A DNA stretch of 64,000 nucleotides from Sphaerolaimus hirsutus (GCA_964036195.1 OZ038453.1:20745206-20809205); one strand, 5' to 3'; numbered from the stretch's first letter, positions 22,104 to 32,367 are shown. Numbers and translations are program-made. The notes: generated by a model from the sequence alone, not told the origin.

Positions 22104-22172
22104 ATACTCACAAAAGACTCAGTTACAGTTTCCGTAGACGCGGTGGTTTACTACCGCGTATCAAATGCGACA
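22104..22172 (+). CDS. Stomatin-like protein, next exon cut by the gap (copy 1)
   Basis: After acceptor ATACCCAG it reads [20 protein letters not shown] then NAT, identical to the start of 51292-51495, and is cut at the N gap. The rest of this haplotype's gene is not in the window. Confidence 0.9.
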
Positions 22173-22372
22173 NNNNNNNNNNNNNNNNNNNNNNNNNNNN
22201 NNNNNNNNNNNNNNNNNNNNNNNNNNNNNNNNNNNNNNNNNNNNNNNNNNNNNNNNNNNNNNNNNNNNNNNNNNNNNNNNNNNNNNNNNNNNNNNNNNNN
22301 NNNNNNNNNNNNNNNNNNNNNNNNNNNNNNNNNNNNNNNNNNNNNNNNNNNNNNNNNNNNNNNNNNNNNNNN
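22173..22372. other. Assembly gap (200 N)
   Basis: A run of exactly 200 N. It interrupts a stomatin-like exon on the left and the middle of a palindromic repeat on the right. The round length indicates a placeholder, not a measured distance. Confidence 0.98.
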
Positions 22373-22654
22373 ATTTCACGTCAGACTATTGCAATGCAAG
22401 CAACCATTGACGTGAAATGTAAAGTTAGTTCCCTGACGTAAAATGATGACGTAAAATGATAAAAATTGAATTTTTCAATTCGCACTAGTTGTGGCTGATA
22501 ACACTCAGTATTGGACACGATTAAGGTATTGATTCATATATTATCCTTAGAAAATTGTAGACCCGTAGCATGATCCACACTCGTGTAATTAATTTCACGA
22601 CGTCATTTCACGTCGTCATTTCACGTCGAATCGACGCTGAGCTCTAATTCCGGC
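22373..22654. mobile_element. TGACGTGA palindromic element (left end lost at gap)
   Basis: The right half of the family seen complete at 23331-23814; it ends CGTCGAATCGACGCTGAGCT then CTAATTCCGGC. Many ACGTGAAATGATGACGTG words. Contig 2 begins inside this repeat. Confidence 0.75.
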
Positions 22655-22970
22655 TTTACAATGCAAATCTCTGGAAAAAAAACATAAACGTGTTTAACAT
22701 TTCAAGTGTTAAAAAATGACTTTTCGAACATCGAATGAGGTGAAGCTAAAAAAACAGACACACATGCGAAGTGAGTAAAACCCGCAAACTTCAAAAAATC
22801 TTCAATTCACTTCCAATTACACTCCAAATCAATCTGACATCTTCACGCTACACATTTCATCACATCTCTATATTCCAGCTAGCTAGTGTATTCAATAGAA
22901 TAACGTAACGTTGACATTCTACCCATCTAAACGCTGTAGCCATAAACACACCAACGTAACTCCACAACCT
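22655..22970. other. No supported gene
   Basis: AT-rich sequence. A minus-strand open frame extends through here but has no splice or homology support. Confidence 0.5.
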
Positions 22971-22992
22971 TATCCGCCCATCCCATTCACTC

Positions 22993-23104
22993 TCTTTGTT
23001 GGCCGGTGCGGGTGGCGGCGCGGCCGCTGCCCACCTCCACGTACACGTGCACGGCCATAAACATCTGGTGGCACTCGCAGAGTCTGGAGAACGAACTGGG
23101 AAAT
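22993..23104 (+). CDS. Possible exon, strand uncertain
   Basis: A GC-rich block in AT-rich surroundings. On + it can read PTSTYTCTAINIWWHSQSLE then NELGN before a GTGAAAG donor at the edge of an introner-family element, but no acceptor AG is found in frame. On - it can read SFSRLCECHQMFMAVHVYVE before a GTGGGC donor. The composition indicates coding; strand and limits are unresolved. Confidence 0.3.
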
Positions 23105-23188
23105 GTGAAAGACCCTGTGAAATGTCAGGTGTTATGTGAAACACCTTGTAAAATGTCATGTGTCAGGTGAAAGGAGGGTGCACTGTTA

Positions 23189-23323
23189 CGCATATAAACT
23201 CGGCACGCACATACGCCCGTTACGCACATAGCGCTAGTTATGTGCATACCAGGCCTATGTACGTACTGGGGTTTCACTATGTGCGTAATGGGCGTATGTG
23301 CGTGCCGGGTTTATGTGCGTTAG
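23189..23323. repeat. Hairpin MITE (ACGCACATA)
   Basis: GTTACGCATATAAACTCGGC on the left pairs with GCCGGGTTTATGTGCGTTA on the right; the arms are near-perfect for about 45 bp with CGCACATACGCCCGTTACGC words. Confidence 0.7.
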
Positions 23324-23330
23324 GCCGGAA

Positions 23331-23814
23331 TTAGAGCTCAGCGTCGATATCGACGTGAAATGATGACGTGAAATGACGTCGTGAAATTAATTACACGAGT
23401 GTGGATCATGCTACGGGTCTACAATTTTCTAAGGATAATATATGAATCAATACCTTAATCGTGTCCAATACTGAGTGTTATCAGCCACAACTAGAGCGAA
23501 TTGAAAAATTCAATTTTTATCATTTTACGTCATCATCATTGCAAGCAGCAGTCTGACGTGAAATGTCAAGTTGTTCCCTGACACTGTGACGTGAAATGAT
23601 GATGACGTGGAATGATAAAAATTGAATTTTTCAGTTCGCTCTAGTTGTGGCTGATAACACTCAGTATTGGACACGATTAAAATATTGATTCATATATCAT
23701 CCTTAGAAAATTGTAGACCCGTATCATGATCCACACTCGTGTAATTAATTTCACGACGACATTTCACGTCATCATTTCACGTCGAATCGACGCTGAGCTC
23801 TAATTCCCGCTTTA
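23331..23814. mobile_element. TGACGTGA palindromic element, complete
   Basis: Starts CCGGAATTAGAGCTCAGCGT and ends ACGCTGAGCTCTAATTCCCG. The two halves are nearly exact reverse complements for about 200 bp around a short centre. It contains numerous TGACGTGA and TGACGTCG words. No open frame. It lies inside an introner-family element (about 23105-24128). Confidence 0.85.
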
Positions 23815-24118
23815 TAGGCATGACCCATGTGAAAAACCCTGTAAAGTGTCCAAATGTTATTCTTTAATATCCAAATATTATGTTTTTGTATCCAAATCTT
23901 ATGTTAACGTCAACGTTATCTTATCGTGTACTTAAGAATAATATTTGTATGTTTTACAAAGTTTTTGCATGATATTTGACACTTTACAGTGTCGTTATAC
24001 ACTTTTCACAAGACATTTGACACTTTACAGTGTCGTTATACACTTTACAGTGTCGTTATACACTTTACACATGACATTTTGCAAGTTCTTCTACATTTTC
24101 CAGGGCTTTTTACATGGT

Positions 24119-24196
24119 CTGGGAGTGCCGCTGGACATACCACACTATGCCCATGGGGAAGGTGGCGGTGTTAGGAGAAGGTCTGGTGTACAGGTT
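24119..24196 (+). CDS. Possible short exon after an introner-family element
   Basis: After GGTCTGGGAG, the right end of an introner-family element, the frame reads CRWTYHTMPMGKVAVLGEGL then VY plus AG, with donor GTTAGG. Entry in phase 0 fits the + reading of the block ending at 23104. The protein is not recognised. The phase does not fit the next exon at 25152 directly, so an exon is missing or this belongs elsewhere. Confidence 0.35.
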
Positions 24197-24404
24197 AGGT
24201 TGCACTTGTATTTACTTGTACAAAAGTAAAAGTAGTAAGAAGTACTTGTACTCGCTTTTATGTATACTTTTTGGAATTACTTAAGTAAGAAAATGTATTT
24301 CTGATAGGCGTTTATGTAGTTTTTCATGGGATAGAAGTGAGAAAGGGGTGAAAAAAAGCCAAAAGTAGGGAAAAATGCCAAAAATGTCCTTTTGAGTTCA
24401 TGTA

Positions 24405-25127
24405 CCGTATTTGTTTGAATATTCCCCATGGGGAATTATTATTTCCTCAGACTTTTTTGAGGGTGGAACTATTCGAGGGGGGTATTATTTTTTCATCAAA
24501 ATTTTCGAGCATGTTTCGATCAAGTCAGTTCACGAAATGTGCATCATTAACACAATAACGTGCCATTTTTGTTAAAATTAGGCACAACCAATTGATCGTA
24601 TCTCTTATGCTGCGATTACAGCTCGAGCGTAAAATTGATTTTGGGTGTAAAATCAATTACAGATGAATGGATAAAGATACGACATTGTTATTTCAGTCAA
24701 AGAAAGCTTAGATGCAGACATTTCTTGTGTCCAAAGCTCATGAGTTTATTTTTATCGTACTGGGAGTTTTCAATTATGTGCTGTAAGTTGCGTAAAATTA
24801 GGGTGTAAAATTATAAAAATTTGTGCCAAAATTCATAACTCCCAGTACGATTAAAATAAAATGATGAGCTTTGACCACAAGCAACATCTGCATGTGCGCT
24901 TTCTATGACTGAAATTACAACGCCATATCTTTATCCATTCACCTGTAATCAATTTTACGCCCAAAATTAATTTTACGCCCGGTCAATTTTACGCCCGAGC
25001 TGTAATCGCAGCATAAAGGGGGAATTATTCAAGGGGGAATTATTTTTTCCTCACTCGTCTTACAGGAGGGGGGTTATTCGAGGGAGGGGGGATTATTCAA
25101 GGGGGAACTATTCAAGCAAATACGGTA
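24405..25127. mobile_element. CGAATAA MITE with nested palindrome
   Basis: Ends CCGTATTTGTTTGAATATTC and AACTATTCAAGCAAATACGG. A second palindrome occupies 24605-25016 (TTATGCTGCGATTACAGCTC ... GAGCTGTAATCGCAGCATAA) with arms of AAAATTGATTTTGGGTGTAA type. Confidence 0.75.
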
Positions 25128-25151
25128 TTTTCTTTGCGCACTTCTTTGCAG

Positions 25152-25248
25152 AGCGACACGAACACGATGGATCACACGCACCAGCAGCCATTGCTGGGCA
25201 AAATCAGCGGCGCCCTGTCCCAGTCGATTTTGTACAAGGAAAAGCACG
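25152..25248 (+). CDS. Unrecognised + strand gene, exon a
   Basis: Acceptor CTTCTTTGCAG; reads SDTNTMDHTHQQPLLGKISG then ALSQSILYKEKH plus G, donor GTTTGC. Its exit phase fits the exon at 26099. The middle exon of the three links cleanly on both sides. No domain is recognised; it is hydrophilic. Confidence 0.55.
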
Positions 25249-25279
25249 GTTTGCCTTCCTTCTGTTTGTATTTACCTAC

Positions 25280-25380
25280 CGTATTCCCTCGAAATACCCC
25301 CAGGGGGTTTATTTTTCAGTGTGAAGATTTTGAGGGGGTATTTCGAGGGGGGGTATTAATTCGCCAAAAATTTTCGGTAA
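25280..25380. mobile_element. CGAAATA MITE fragment
   Basis: Starts ACCGTATTCCCTCGAAATAC, 31 bp after the exon donor, with the usual GAGGGGGTATTTCGAGG interior; the right end is lost. Confidence 0.65.
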
Positions 25381-25699
25381 GGATCATAGTAAGCAGTGTC
25401 CTTTGAACTTGACTTGAAGTAACGTTGAACTTTACTTATCTGCTTCAAATTTACTAGTCGCTTTCTACTCAACATATCACTATTTATCCCATTTATTTCA
25501 TCCTATCTTATATCTGTGGCTCATTTCCTTGTTATTGATAACTTTTGTAACATGAAATAACGTCATAACACAACTGCGGTGTCACGTAACACGCACGCAG
25601 ACAACACACTTCACAATATGCCACTTTTTCATCAATCACTATTCATTACAATTGCGTTAACCAATTATTATTATCAGCGTGTAAATCCATGGTTATTTT

Positions 25700-25965
25700 T
25701 AGAAGCACTAGATTGCATGCTATGCATTTTTCTGAATGAAACACTCCATCATGACGTCATCATTTATAGAATAAAAATTGTTGAAAAATTAATTTCAGGC
25801 ACGAAACATACGGTTGTTGTACTCGACTCCGCCTTTTTTTTCTTTTTTAACTTTAAAACTTTTTTTTACAAATGTCATACATAAGTACCCTGCTCGCGCG
25901 TTATCGACCAAGACATAAGTAACTTTGGGCGCATACTTTGTGGTCCGCCGCCCAGTATACCAATA
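25700..25965. mobile_element. TATACTCGGCGGACCGC-family element (truncated)
   Basis: It shares ATGCATTTTTCTGAATGAAA, CATCATGACGTCATCAT and the right end GCGCATACTTTGTGGTCCGC with the copies at 37388-37615 and 62541-62800. A perfect TGACGTCA lies at about 25753. Confidence 0.6.
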
Positions 25966-26098
25966 AAAGCAACTTTGCATAAAAGCGAATACAGATACCT
26001 ACTTTTGTGCGACAAAAGTTGATTTACCCAGGTTTTTGTACACCCGTGTATCCAAGTAAAAGTAAATAGGTACCTTCTTACCCACCTTGCAAAAAAAG

Positions 26099-26318
26099 AG
26101 AAAAAAGTGGCCGGCAAAAAACAACAGTGGACTACAAATATGAGAAAATCTGCATCAGCCACTGATGGCTATCCAATTTCAATGCAGAGAATTGGCGCTT
26201 TATTGCGAGTGCCAAATACTGTGGATGAAATTAATGACCCTGAATATCAAGGCGAAAATAAGTTGAGATTGAGGAAGTGTTCTGGTGGAAGTGCTGGCAG
26301 TGTGACAACTGGTGAAAG
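26099..26318 (+). CDS. Unrecognised + strand gene, exon b
   Basis: Acceptor CTTGCAAAAAAAG (weak); G|AG completes Glu and the frame reads KKVAGKKQQWTTNMRKSASA then TDGYPISMQRIGALLRVPNT... to ...SGGSAGSVTTGE plus AG, donor GTGGGT. Exit phase fits 28062 (AG|A). Basic and Ser/Gly-rich with no recognised fold. Confidence 0.55.
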
Positions 26319-26357
26319 GTGGGTCCGGTCACTGAAAGTTTACTTTTTCGTTGAGCG

Positions 26358-27063
26358 TAGGGTTGGCCGATGTTTTTTTTTAAACGTTTTTTTTTAAAAA
26401 AAAACGTTTTTTTTTTTTAAAAAAACATGACGTCCGAAATGTTTTTTTTTTTTTTAAAACAGCCGAAATTTTTAGTACTAAGCACTAGGTATTTTGCAAA
26501 ATTTTTGCGCGCAAGCGCGCAATTTCACACACAAATTGACATTGGTGGTTGTTTTCATTGGTTTTGTTGCATTTTTAGTATCAAAACATCCATTTCTATG
26601 TGCTACCATGGGTGAATAAGCCGACATATGTTGCTGTAATATATAATATTGAGGTAATGTGCTTCCATGTACCTCCACAGTGTGTAACTTCACTCCCAAA
26701 GTAACAACCTCCTTTTATAACCTTGTTTGATCACCATTCCGTGCCAAACTTTACCTGAAGTCACAAACATTCGACTATAAGGCGATATACAAACGATATG
26801 TCGACGAAAAATGGATATTTTTGACACAAATCACCACTTATAATGCTATCCCATGGCTCCACAGCCATTATATGGTCATATTTAACATCACAGAGTATTG
26901 CCAGTGTCTGATATACCTATATATGTTGACACTAGGTCATATCTGGGAGCTTTTAAAAAAAAAACGTTTTTTTTTTTTTAAACGTTTTTTTTTTTTTAAA
27001 AAAAACGTTTTTTTTAATAAAAAAACATCGAGTTAAAAAAAAAACGTTTTTTTTCCAACCCTA
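26358..27063. mobile_element. hAT-like element with T-run/ACGT arrays
   Basis: Ends TAGGGTTGGCCGATG and CCAACCCTA with 8-bp duplication GTTGAGCG (26350-26357, 27064-27071). Both subterminal zones are inverted arrays of AAAAAACGTTTTTTT. The centre holds GGCTCCACAGCCATTATATG, a segment also seen near 55745 and 61130. It lies in the intron after exon b. Confidence 0.85.
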
Positions 27064-27185
27064 GTTGAGCGTGGATGTTTTTCAAACGGATTTTTAAAAG
27101 AAGCTTGAAAATTATTAAAATGGGTTCGGGACGTTTCTCATAAAATTATTGGGTGGAATAGACAAGACCAAAATTAGCTATCAAA

Positions 27186-28003
27186 TACCGTATTTGTTCG
27201 AATAATTCCCCTTGTTAGATGAGTGAGGGAAAACTAACCCCCTCTTGAATAATTCCCCCCTTAAAGCGGGAATTAGAGCTCAGCGTCGATTCGACGTGAA
27301 ATGATGACGTGAAATGTCGTCGTGAAATTAATTACACGAGTGTGGATCATGCTACGGGTCTACAATTTTCTAAGGATAATATATGAATCAATACCTTAAT
27401 CGTGTCCAATACTGAGTGTTATCAGCCACAACTAGAGCGGATTGAAAAATTAAATTTTTATCATTTCACGTCACAGTGTCAGGGAACAACTTGACATTTC
27501 ACGTCAGACTGCTGCTTGCAATAGTCTGACGTGAAATGTCAAGTTGTTCCCTGACACTGTGACGTGAAATGATGATGACGTGAAATGATAAAAATTGAAT
27601 TTTTCAATTCGCTCTAGTTGTGGCTGATAACACTCAGTATTGGACACGATTAAGGTATTGATTCATATATTATCCTTAGAAAATTGTAGACCCGTAGCAT
27701 GATGTACACTCGTGTAATTAATTTCACGACGACATTTCACGTCATCATTTCACGTCGAATCGACGCTGGGCTCTAATTCCGGCCTAAAGCATATGATCAA
27801 TTTGTTATGTAAATTTGAACAAAAATGACATGTTATTGTGTTAATAATACATATTTTGTGGAATGACTAGGTAGAAAAATGCTTGAAACTTTTGACAAAA
27901 TAATAATTCCTCCCTTTGAATAATTCCCCCTCGAATAGTTTCCCCCTCAAAAAAGTTTCCCGAAAAATAAATCCCCATGGGAATTATTCCAGCAAATACG
28001 GTA
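27186..28003. mobile_element. CGAATAA MITE split by a TGACGTGA palindrome
   Basis: The left part 27186-27262 (CCGTATTTGTTCGAATAATT) and right part 27790-28003 (ATTCCAGCAAATACGG) are halves of one element, separated by the insertion 27264-27785. Confidence 0.75.
27264..27785. mobile_element. TGACGTGA palindromic element, complete, nested
   Basis: Starts GCGGGAATTAGAGCTCAGCG and ends CGCTGGGCTCTAATTCCGGC. Nearly perfect palindrome of about 520 bp, sharing arms with 23331-23814. The flanking AAAGC on both sides may be the target duplication. Confidence 0.8.
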
Positions 28004-28061
28004 AGTACTAAAAACGGGGTAAAAAGTTCTACCTACAATAAAAACCCCAAAATTCCAGCAG

Positions 28062-28317
28062 ACGTCTCTCAAACCGTTCAATGAGTCGCCTAACCTTCGA
28101 CGAAGCAGCCAGAAAACTGAGCACCGGTCAAATAAAAAGCCCGCGGCAGAAAAACCAGACCGCAAACGTGGCTACCATATCCAGTCTAATAGTGGCGCCC
28201 ACGTACAACTACCATAATGTGTATTACGGTAGCGGTGGGGGAATGACGTCATCGCATAGCGTTTCCTCCAAATTGGATGTCGGCTCATTGGCTAGTACAA
28301 CTTTGATCGGGAAACTT
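28062..28317 (+). CDS. Unrecognised + strand gene, exon c
   Basis: Acceptor AATTCCAGCAG; AG|A then RLSNRSMSRLTFDEAARKLS, continuing TGQIKSPRQKNQTANVATIS ... to STTLIGKL before GTGGGG (phase 0). Ser/Thr/Gly-rich with a YNYHNVYYGSGGG stretch. Exit phase 0 matches the exon acceptor at 31220. An ATG at 28081 could also start here. Confidence 0.55.
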
Positions 28318-28394
28318 GTGGGGTTGGTGTTTTTGGGTGGGTTTTTTTTAACTTTTTGGGGTTTGCAAATTTTCTCGTGTTTTGTGCTTGTGTC

Positions 28395-29873
28395 TAGTGA
28401 TGGAAAAGCGCCATGGCGCTGGCGCTAAAACGCTCTGGCGCCATTGGCGCTTGGCGCCGGGGTCTGAAAAAGCGCCATGGCGCTTTTGGCGCTTGGCGCT
28501 ATCCATCGGTGGCGCCTTTGGCGCCTGGCGCTGGCATTTTAACAAGCGCCAAAAAAGCGCCACCACCAGACAGCGAAAAATGCACATAATTCGTATTTTT
28601 GATAAATTTCAATCTATAATACCAGACATGCGGCAGGACTTCGTGATGTTACATTTACCAAGTATATGGTGGTGATTTCTGCCAAAGAATCCATTTACCT
28701 ATATTTTGACTAGCTATACATTTGTTATATTTTGAAGGCTACATTGGGGGGCACACTTTGGAAGTGTGTGGGACGGGTTCAGAAGGAGGTGGGGGTATCC
28801 TTACACGCTAGCATGAACAAATGGAAGGTTTTACAGTAAAAAAAACTCAAAACTAATTAAAACGACCACCAATGTCTTCATGTGTGAAATTGTACACTAA
28901 TGCGCAAAAAAATTGCAAAATATCTAGTGAGTGAATAATTAGTAAAAAATAAAAAAACTCTCTTGATGCAAAAAGTCAAAAGAAGACTGTTAAATGATGA
29001 TGAAATTAAAAGTGGATGTCTGCATTTGAATTCTTGGAGCAGCCTAAAACAATAGAACTGTTGCCTATTTTTCCAGAAATTACTCCACATTCTCTTGCAA
29101 TTTACTTGCCATTGCATAGGGAAAAGTGTTTATTTAGTAAATAGGTCTCAAGAAGGTGTGAAAAGAAGTAGGCTCTCGCGTTGGAAGCTGGCACAATATG
29201 CCTTAACACACTAGTTTTCACCGTGACTTCGGTGAAAACTGAAATGGTACAATACAACAATTACAGGTACTTTTCCCCCCGTGGACAAAGTGCCCCCGGA
29301 GTGTGTTGTATTAGCGTTTTGTCCGTGTTGCATTAGCGTTTTGTCGTGTTGCATTACCGTTTTGTCGTGTTCCATTAGCGTTATGTCCGCACGGACATAA
29401 CGCTAATGCATCACACCACGGGGGGAAGAAGTCCATGGGGGAAACGTGAAGTTAACGCAATACAACATCAAAGGTTTTTACAATGTTAAATAGGAATGCT
29501 TTTTGGTTACAATTGTAGTATTTGATTGAATTACTACAATATTGTAGTAATTCCATCAAATACTACACAATGAGGATACTGCTAGTGGTTTCAGAACTGC
29601 TACAGCTTACAAAACTTACGGATATACGACACCAAGAATTGTGTGTGCATCATAAGAAGCAAATTCATTTTGGCGCTGGCGCCATTGGCGCTTGGCGCCA
29701 TTGCCTCCTGGCGCCATTGGCGCTTGGCGCCGTGGTTCAGAAAAGCGCCATGGCGCTTTTGGCGCTTGGCGCTAAAATGCTCTGGCGCCATTGGCGCTTG
29801 GCGCCGCGGTCCAAAAAGCGCCATGGCGCTTTTGGCGCTTGGCGCCAACATCCTGGCGCTTTTTCCATCACTA
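28395..29873. mobile_element. hAT-like element with GGCGCC arrays, 1.48 kb
   Basis: Starts TAGTGATGGAAAAGCGCC and ends GGCGCTTTTTCCATCACTA with 8-bp duplication CTTGTGTC (28387-28394, 29874-29881). Subterminal GGCGC arrays are at both ends; the middle is AT-rich with no transposase recognised and contains a small hairpin at 29271-29440. Confidence 0.85.
29271..29440. repeat. Hairpin with tandem GTTGCATTAGCGTTTTGTC units
   Basis: Four degenerate units of about 20 bp (TGTATTAGCGTTTTGTCCG, GCATTAGCGTTTTGTC...) lie between inverted ends CCCCCCGTGGAC and CCACGGGGGGAAG. Confidence 0.65.
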
Positions 29874-29910
29874 CTTGTGTCGTTTCCAGCTTTTTTTCGA
29901 TTTTACAGTA

Positions 29911-30015
29911 AATACCGTATTTGGTCGAATATATTCCCCTGGGGAATTTTTTTTTTCTCCGGGCTTTTTTTTTGGGGGGGGAGCTATTTGAGGGGAAATT
30001 ATTCAAGGTGTGGAG
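29911..30015. mobile_element. CGAATAA MITE fragment
   Basis: CCGTATTTGGTCGAATATAT followed by TCCCCTGGGGAA and a G run; the right end is not found. Confidence 0.55.
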
Positions 30016-30504
30016 TTATTATTGTCAATCTTATTTTCCATAAGATTACTTTTTGACAACCGAATCTAAAATACGCAATGACCAAACTTCAAATGTTGTG
30101 CATGAATGTTTTTGAGTGTGACACCGACCAAAGACATTTTAAACTCCTATTTACAGTAAATTTGTTTAGGTCTTTTGCATAGGTATGTATTTACAAGCAG
30201 AAATCTGTTCAAAACTGGACAAAACATAGGTTCCCTTGGAAATAAAATAATGAATAGTGAAAAGCCAATTGGTGCATGCAATGGGTTAAATTGTACATTG
30301 GCAGAAAAGTGTTATATTCCCGGGATCTAACACGAACAGCGGAAATATGAGTTCTTTATGTTTATGACGCCCATTAAAAAATACGTTTTTCCATAAAGCC
30401 GCAATTTCACACGCGATCCACTGCACTTTGCACCAATGCTTTTTCGAGTAGTTTTGGAGTAGAAGGTGAAAACACGTGCCAGGTGCATGCGGAAATATTT
30501 ACCT
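30016..30504. other. No feature recognised
   Basis: AT-rich intergenic or intronic sequence; no supported exon or repeat end. Confidence 0.5.
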
Positions 30505-30836
30505 ACCGTATTTTTTCTAATAGAACGGCGCCGTCAACTTTTTACCTGCCGTTCTAATGGAGGTGCCGTTGTATTGGAGGCTGCCATTGTATTTTTGCAC
30601 CAAATGTTGTCACACATTTTTCATTTGAATACACCTAGTATGTTTAATGAAACATGAGCTTCAATTCAGGGCATCAATTCAAGCAAAACAAAATGTGCAA
30701 AACAAAAACAAAAGCACCACCAATTTTTAAATTTTTTGTATGTTAGATCTCCAACAACGTAATTTCTACCTGTCGTTATATTGGATGTGGCTTTCTACTG
30801 AAGGTATGTCGTTCTATTAGAGGAACTACGGTATTA
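30505..30836. mobile_element. AGAACGGCA MITE, complete
   Basis: Starts TACCGTATTTTTTCTAATAG and ends CTATTAGAGGAACTACGGTA; internal CCTGCCGTTCTAATGGAGG motifs. Same family as 10003-10371. Confidence 0.7.
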
Positions 30837-31220
30837 TGAAATTTGAAAGCAAAGAAGTTTGCCTGGCTCAAAATGCAGCCCATTAAAGAACAAACTGCGA
30901 TTCAGCGAGTGCAGTCTGAGTGTGTGTTCATTTCGTTCAGCAACAAAAAAACTATGTAAAAACACTTTTTAATGGTGTAGTTAAGCCATGTATCGGATAT
31001 TAGAATATGTAGGTACACTTCAACAATTAAAACCCTACGAAGATTATACAAAAATAACAACTTTTCATCAGTGGAGTTCGAGTTTCAAAGTAATGTCCTC
31101 ATTTCACGCTAATCACTATCTCGTTTTATAAAACTTCTTAAGATTAAAATTTCCAACGAAAAAATGATGCTAAAAGTTTGAAACTTATCATGATATTTTG
31201 ACAGTTTTATTTTCTCACAG

Positions 31221-31510
31221 CCTCAAATTGAACGGCAGGTAAAAAATAGAACGGCACCCTTCCATTACAATAAATACATCGGTAGACAATTAATCACTGC
31301 CAAACCCTTCAACATCTACCACAAACAAAAATCCAACCCCCCAACCCCCCGACCCCCCAGCTCAAGCGGCTTGGCGACAACAACCACCCCTAGTACCACC
31401 GAGCCCATTCCAATGGAGACTGTGGGCGGGGCCAACGATGAAATTCGGTCAGTTCAAATCGATCCGAAAGCGGTGGCGAGGAGCAGGCGGAGGTTGAGCT
31501 CGGGCACCAG
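31221..31510 (+). CDS. Unrecognised protein, exon 1 (copy 2)
   Basis: TTTTATTTTCTCACAG is a strong acceptor. From it an uninterrupted frame reads PQIERQVKNRTAPFHY and then NKYIGRQLITAKPFNIYHK, the copy-1 exon. The first 48 bp contain GAACGGCAGGTAAAAA, matching the AGAACGGCA repeat, so they may be a repeat-derived exon extension or not exonic. Ends ACC AG before the introner-like intron. From 31269 on, all five differences from copy 1 are synonymous. Confidence 0.65.
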
Positions 31511-31754
31511 GTGCCAGTTCTGGACCTTGTAAAAGACTCTGTGAAATGTAAAATGTCATGTAAAAGCCCCTGTAAAATGTAAAATGTCATGCAAAGTGTA
31601 AAAAGTCATGTAAAATGCCCCACAAAATGGCAAACGCGTTTGTCGTTTTGCAGGGCATTTTACATGACTGTTGACATTTTACATTTTTACAGGGTTCTTT
31701 ACATGACATTTCACATTTCACAGGGTATTTTACAGGGTCTGGGACTGCTCCCAG
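31511..31754 (+). mobile_element. Introner-like MITE forming a complete intron (copy 2)
   Basis: Same ends and place as 243-486; internal substitutions only. GT and AG are the outermost bases of the element. Confidence 0.8.
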
Positions 31755-31800
31755 GGCCTTGTTGCAGAGGCAGATCAGCTTGGCCAAGATCGTGCAGCAG
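31755..31800 (+). CDS. Unrecognised protein, exon 2 (copy 2)
   Basis: Identical to 487-532: G then ALLQRQISLAKIVQQ, GTGAGC donor. Confidence 0.7.
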
Positions 31801-31999
31801 GTGAGCTGCAGCAGAGAGATGTGTCTGAAGTTTTGCTTGTGAATAGAACAATAGACGCACACTAGTTGACATTGTAAATTCGTGTCAACTGAATATCCAC
31901 TAAGTAACACAAAAACATTGCTGTAATGCATCACACTTAAACACTTCGAGTCAAAACTCCCCCTCACTCAATCATATATACTAAAATACCCCCCCCCAG

Positions 32000-32079
32000 A
32001 TCGGTGGCGGGATGGCTGGCGCTGGGGGTGCCAACAAGGGGAGGCGGGGCAGAAAGGGTGCAGCCATGCCCGGACAGGG
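32000..32079 (+). CDS. Unrecognised protein, exon 3 (copy 2)
   Basis: Identical to 744-823 (IGGGMAGAGGANKGRRGRKG...). The C-tract acceptor is shorter than in copy 1. Confidence 0.7.
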
Positions 32080-32367
32080 GTCACTCCCAGACATTGTAAA
32101 ATGCCTTGGAAAATGTCAAAATTGATGCAAAGTGTCAAGCTTCATCAAAAATGTCCAGAAATGTCAAATGTCATGCAAGTTGTCAAATGTCATGAAAATG
32201 TTCTGTAAAACGGCAAAAATTATCTTTTATTTCATTTACCAGTCGCTTGCCATTTTACATGCCAGTCCAGTTTAAGGCATTTTCCAGTCCACTTTACATG
32301 CCTTTTCCACTTTACACGACATTTTACATTACACATGACATTTTACAGTGTCTGAGAGTGGCACCAG
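32080..32367 (+). mobile_element. Introner-like MITE forming a complete intron (copy 2)
   Basis: Counterpart of 824-1145, 34 bp shorter through internal loss, with GTCACTCCCAG and GGCACCAG ends intact. Confidence 0.8.

Larger units (their letters stand above)
1..22172. other. Contig 1: alternative-haplotype copy of 31269-51360
   Basis: The whole contig aligns collinearly with 31269-51360. Exons match at the same order and length and differ almost only at synonymous sites. Introns differ by small indels and by whole transposons present in one copy only. The contig starts at the first base of homology and stops mid-exon at an N gap. This is expected for an unmerged haplotig; a true tandem duplication is the alternative. 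The copy is longer than its partner (22172 versus 20092 bp) because it carries more insertions. Confidence 0.8.

Noticed and set aside
22860..23159. 99-codon minus-strand frame
   Set aside because: Runs through AT-rich sequence and an introner-family end; only the GC-rich part looks coding and its strand is unresolved.
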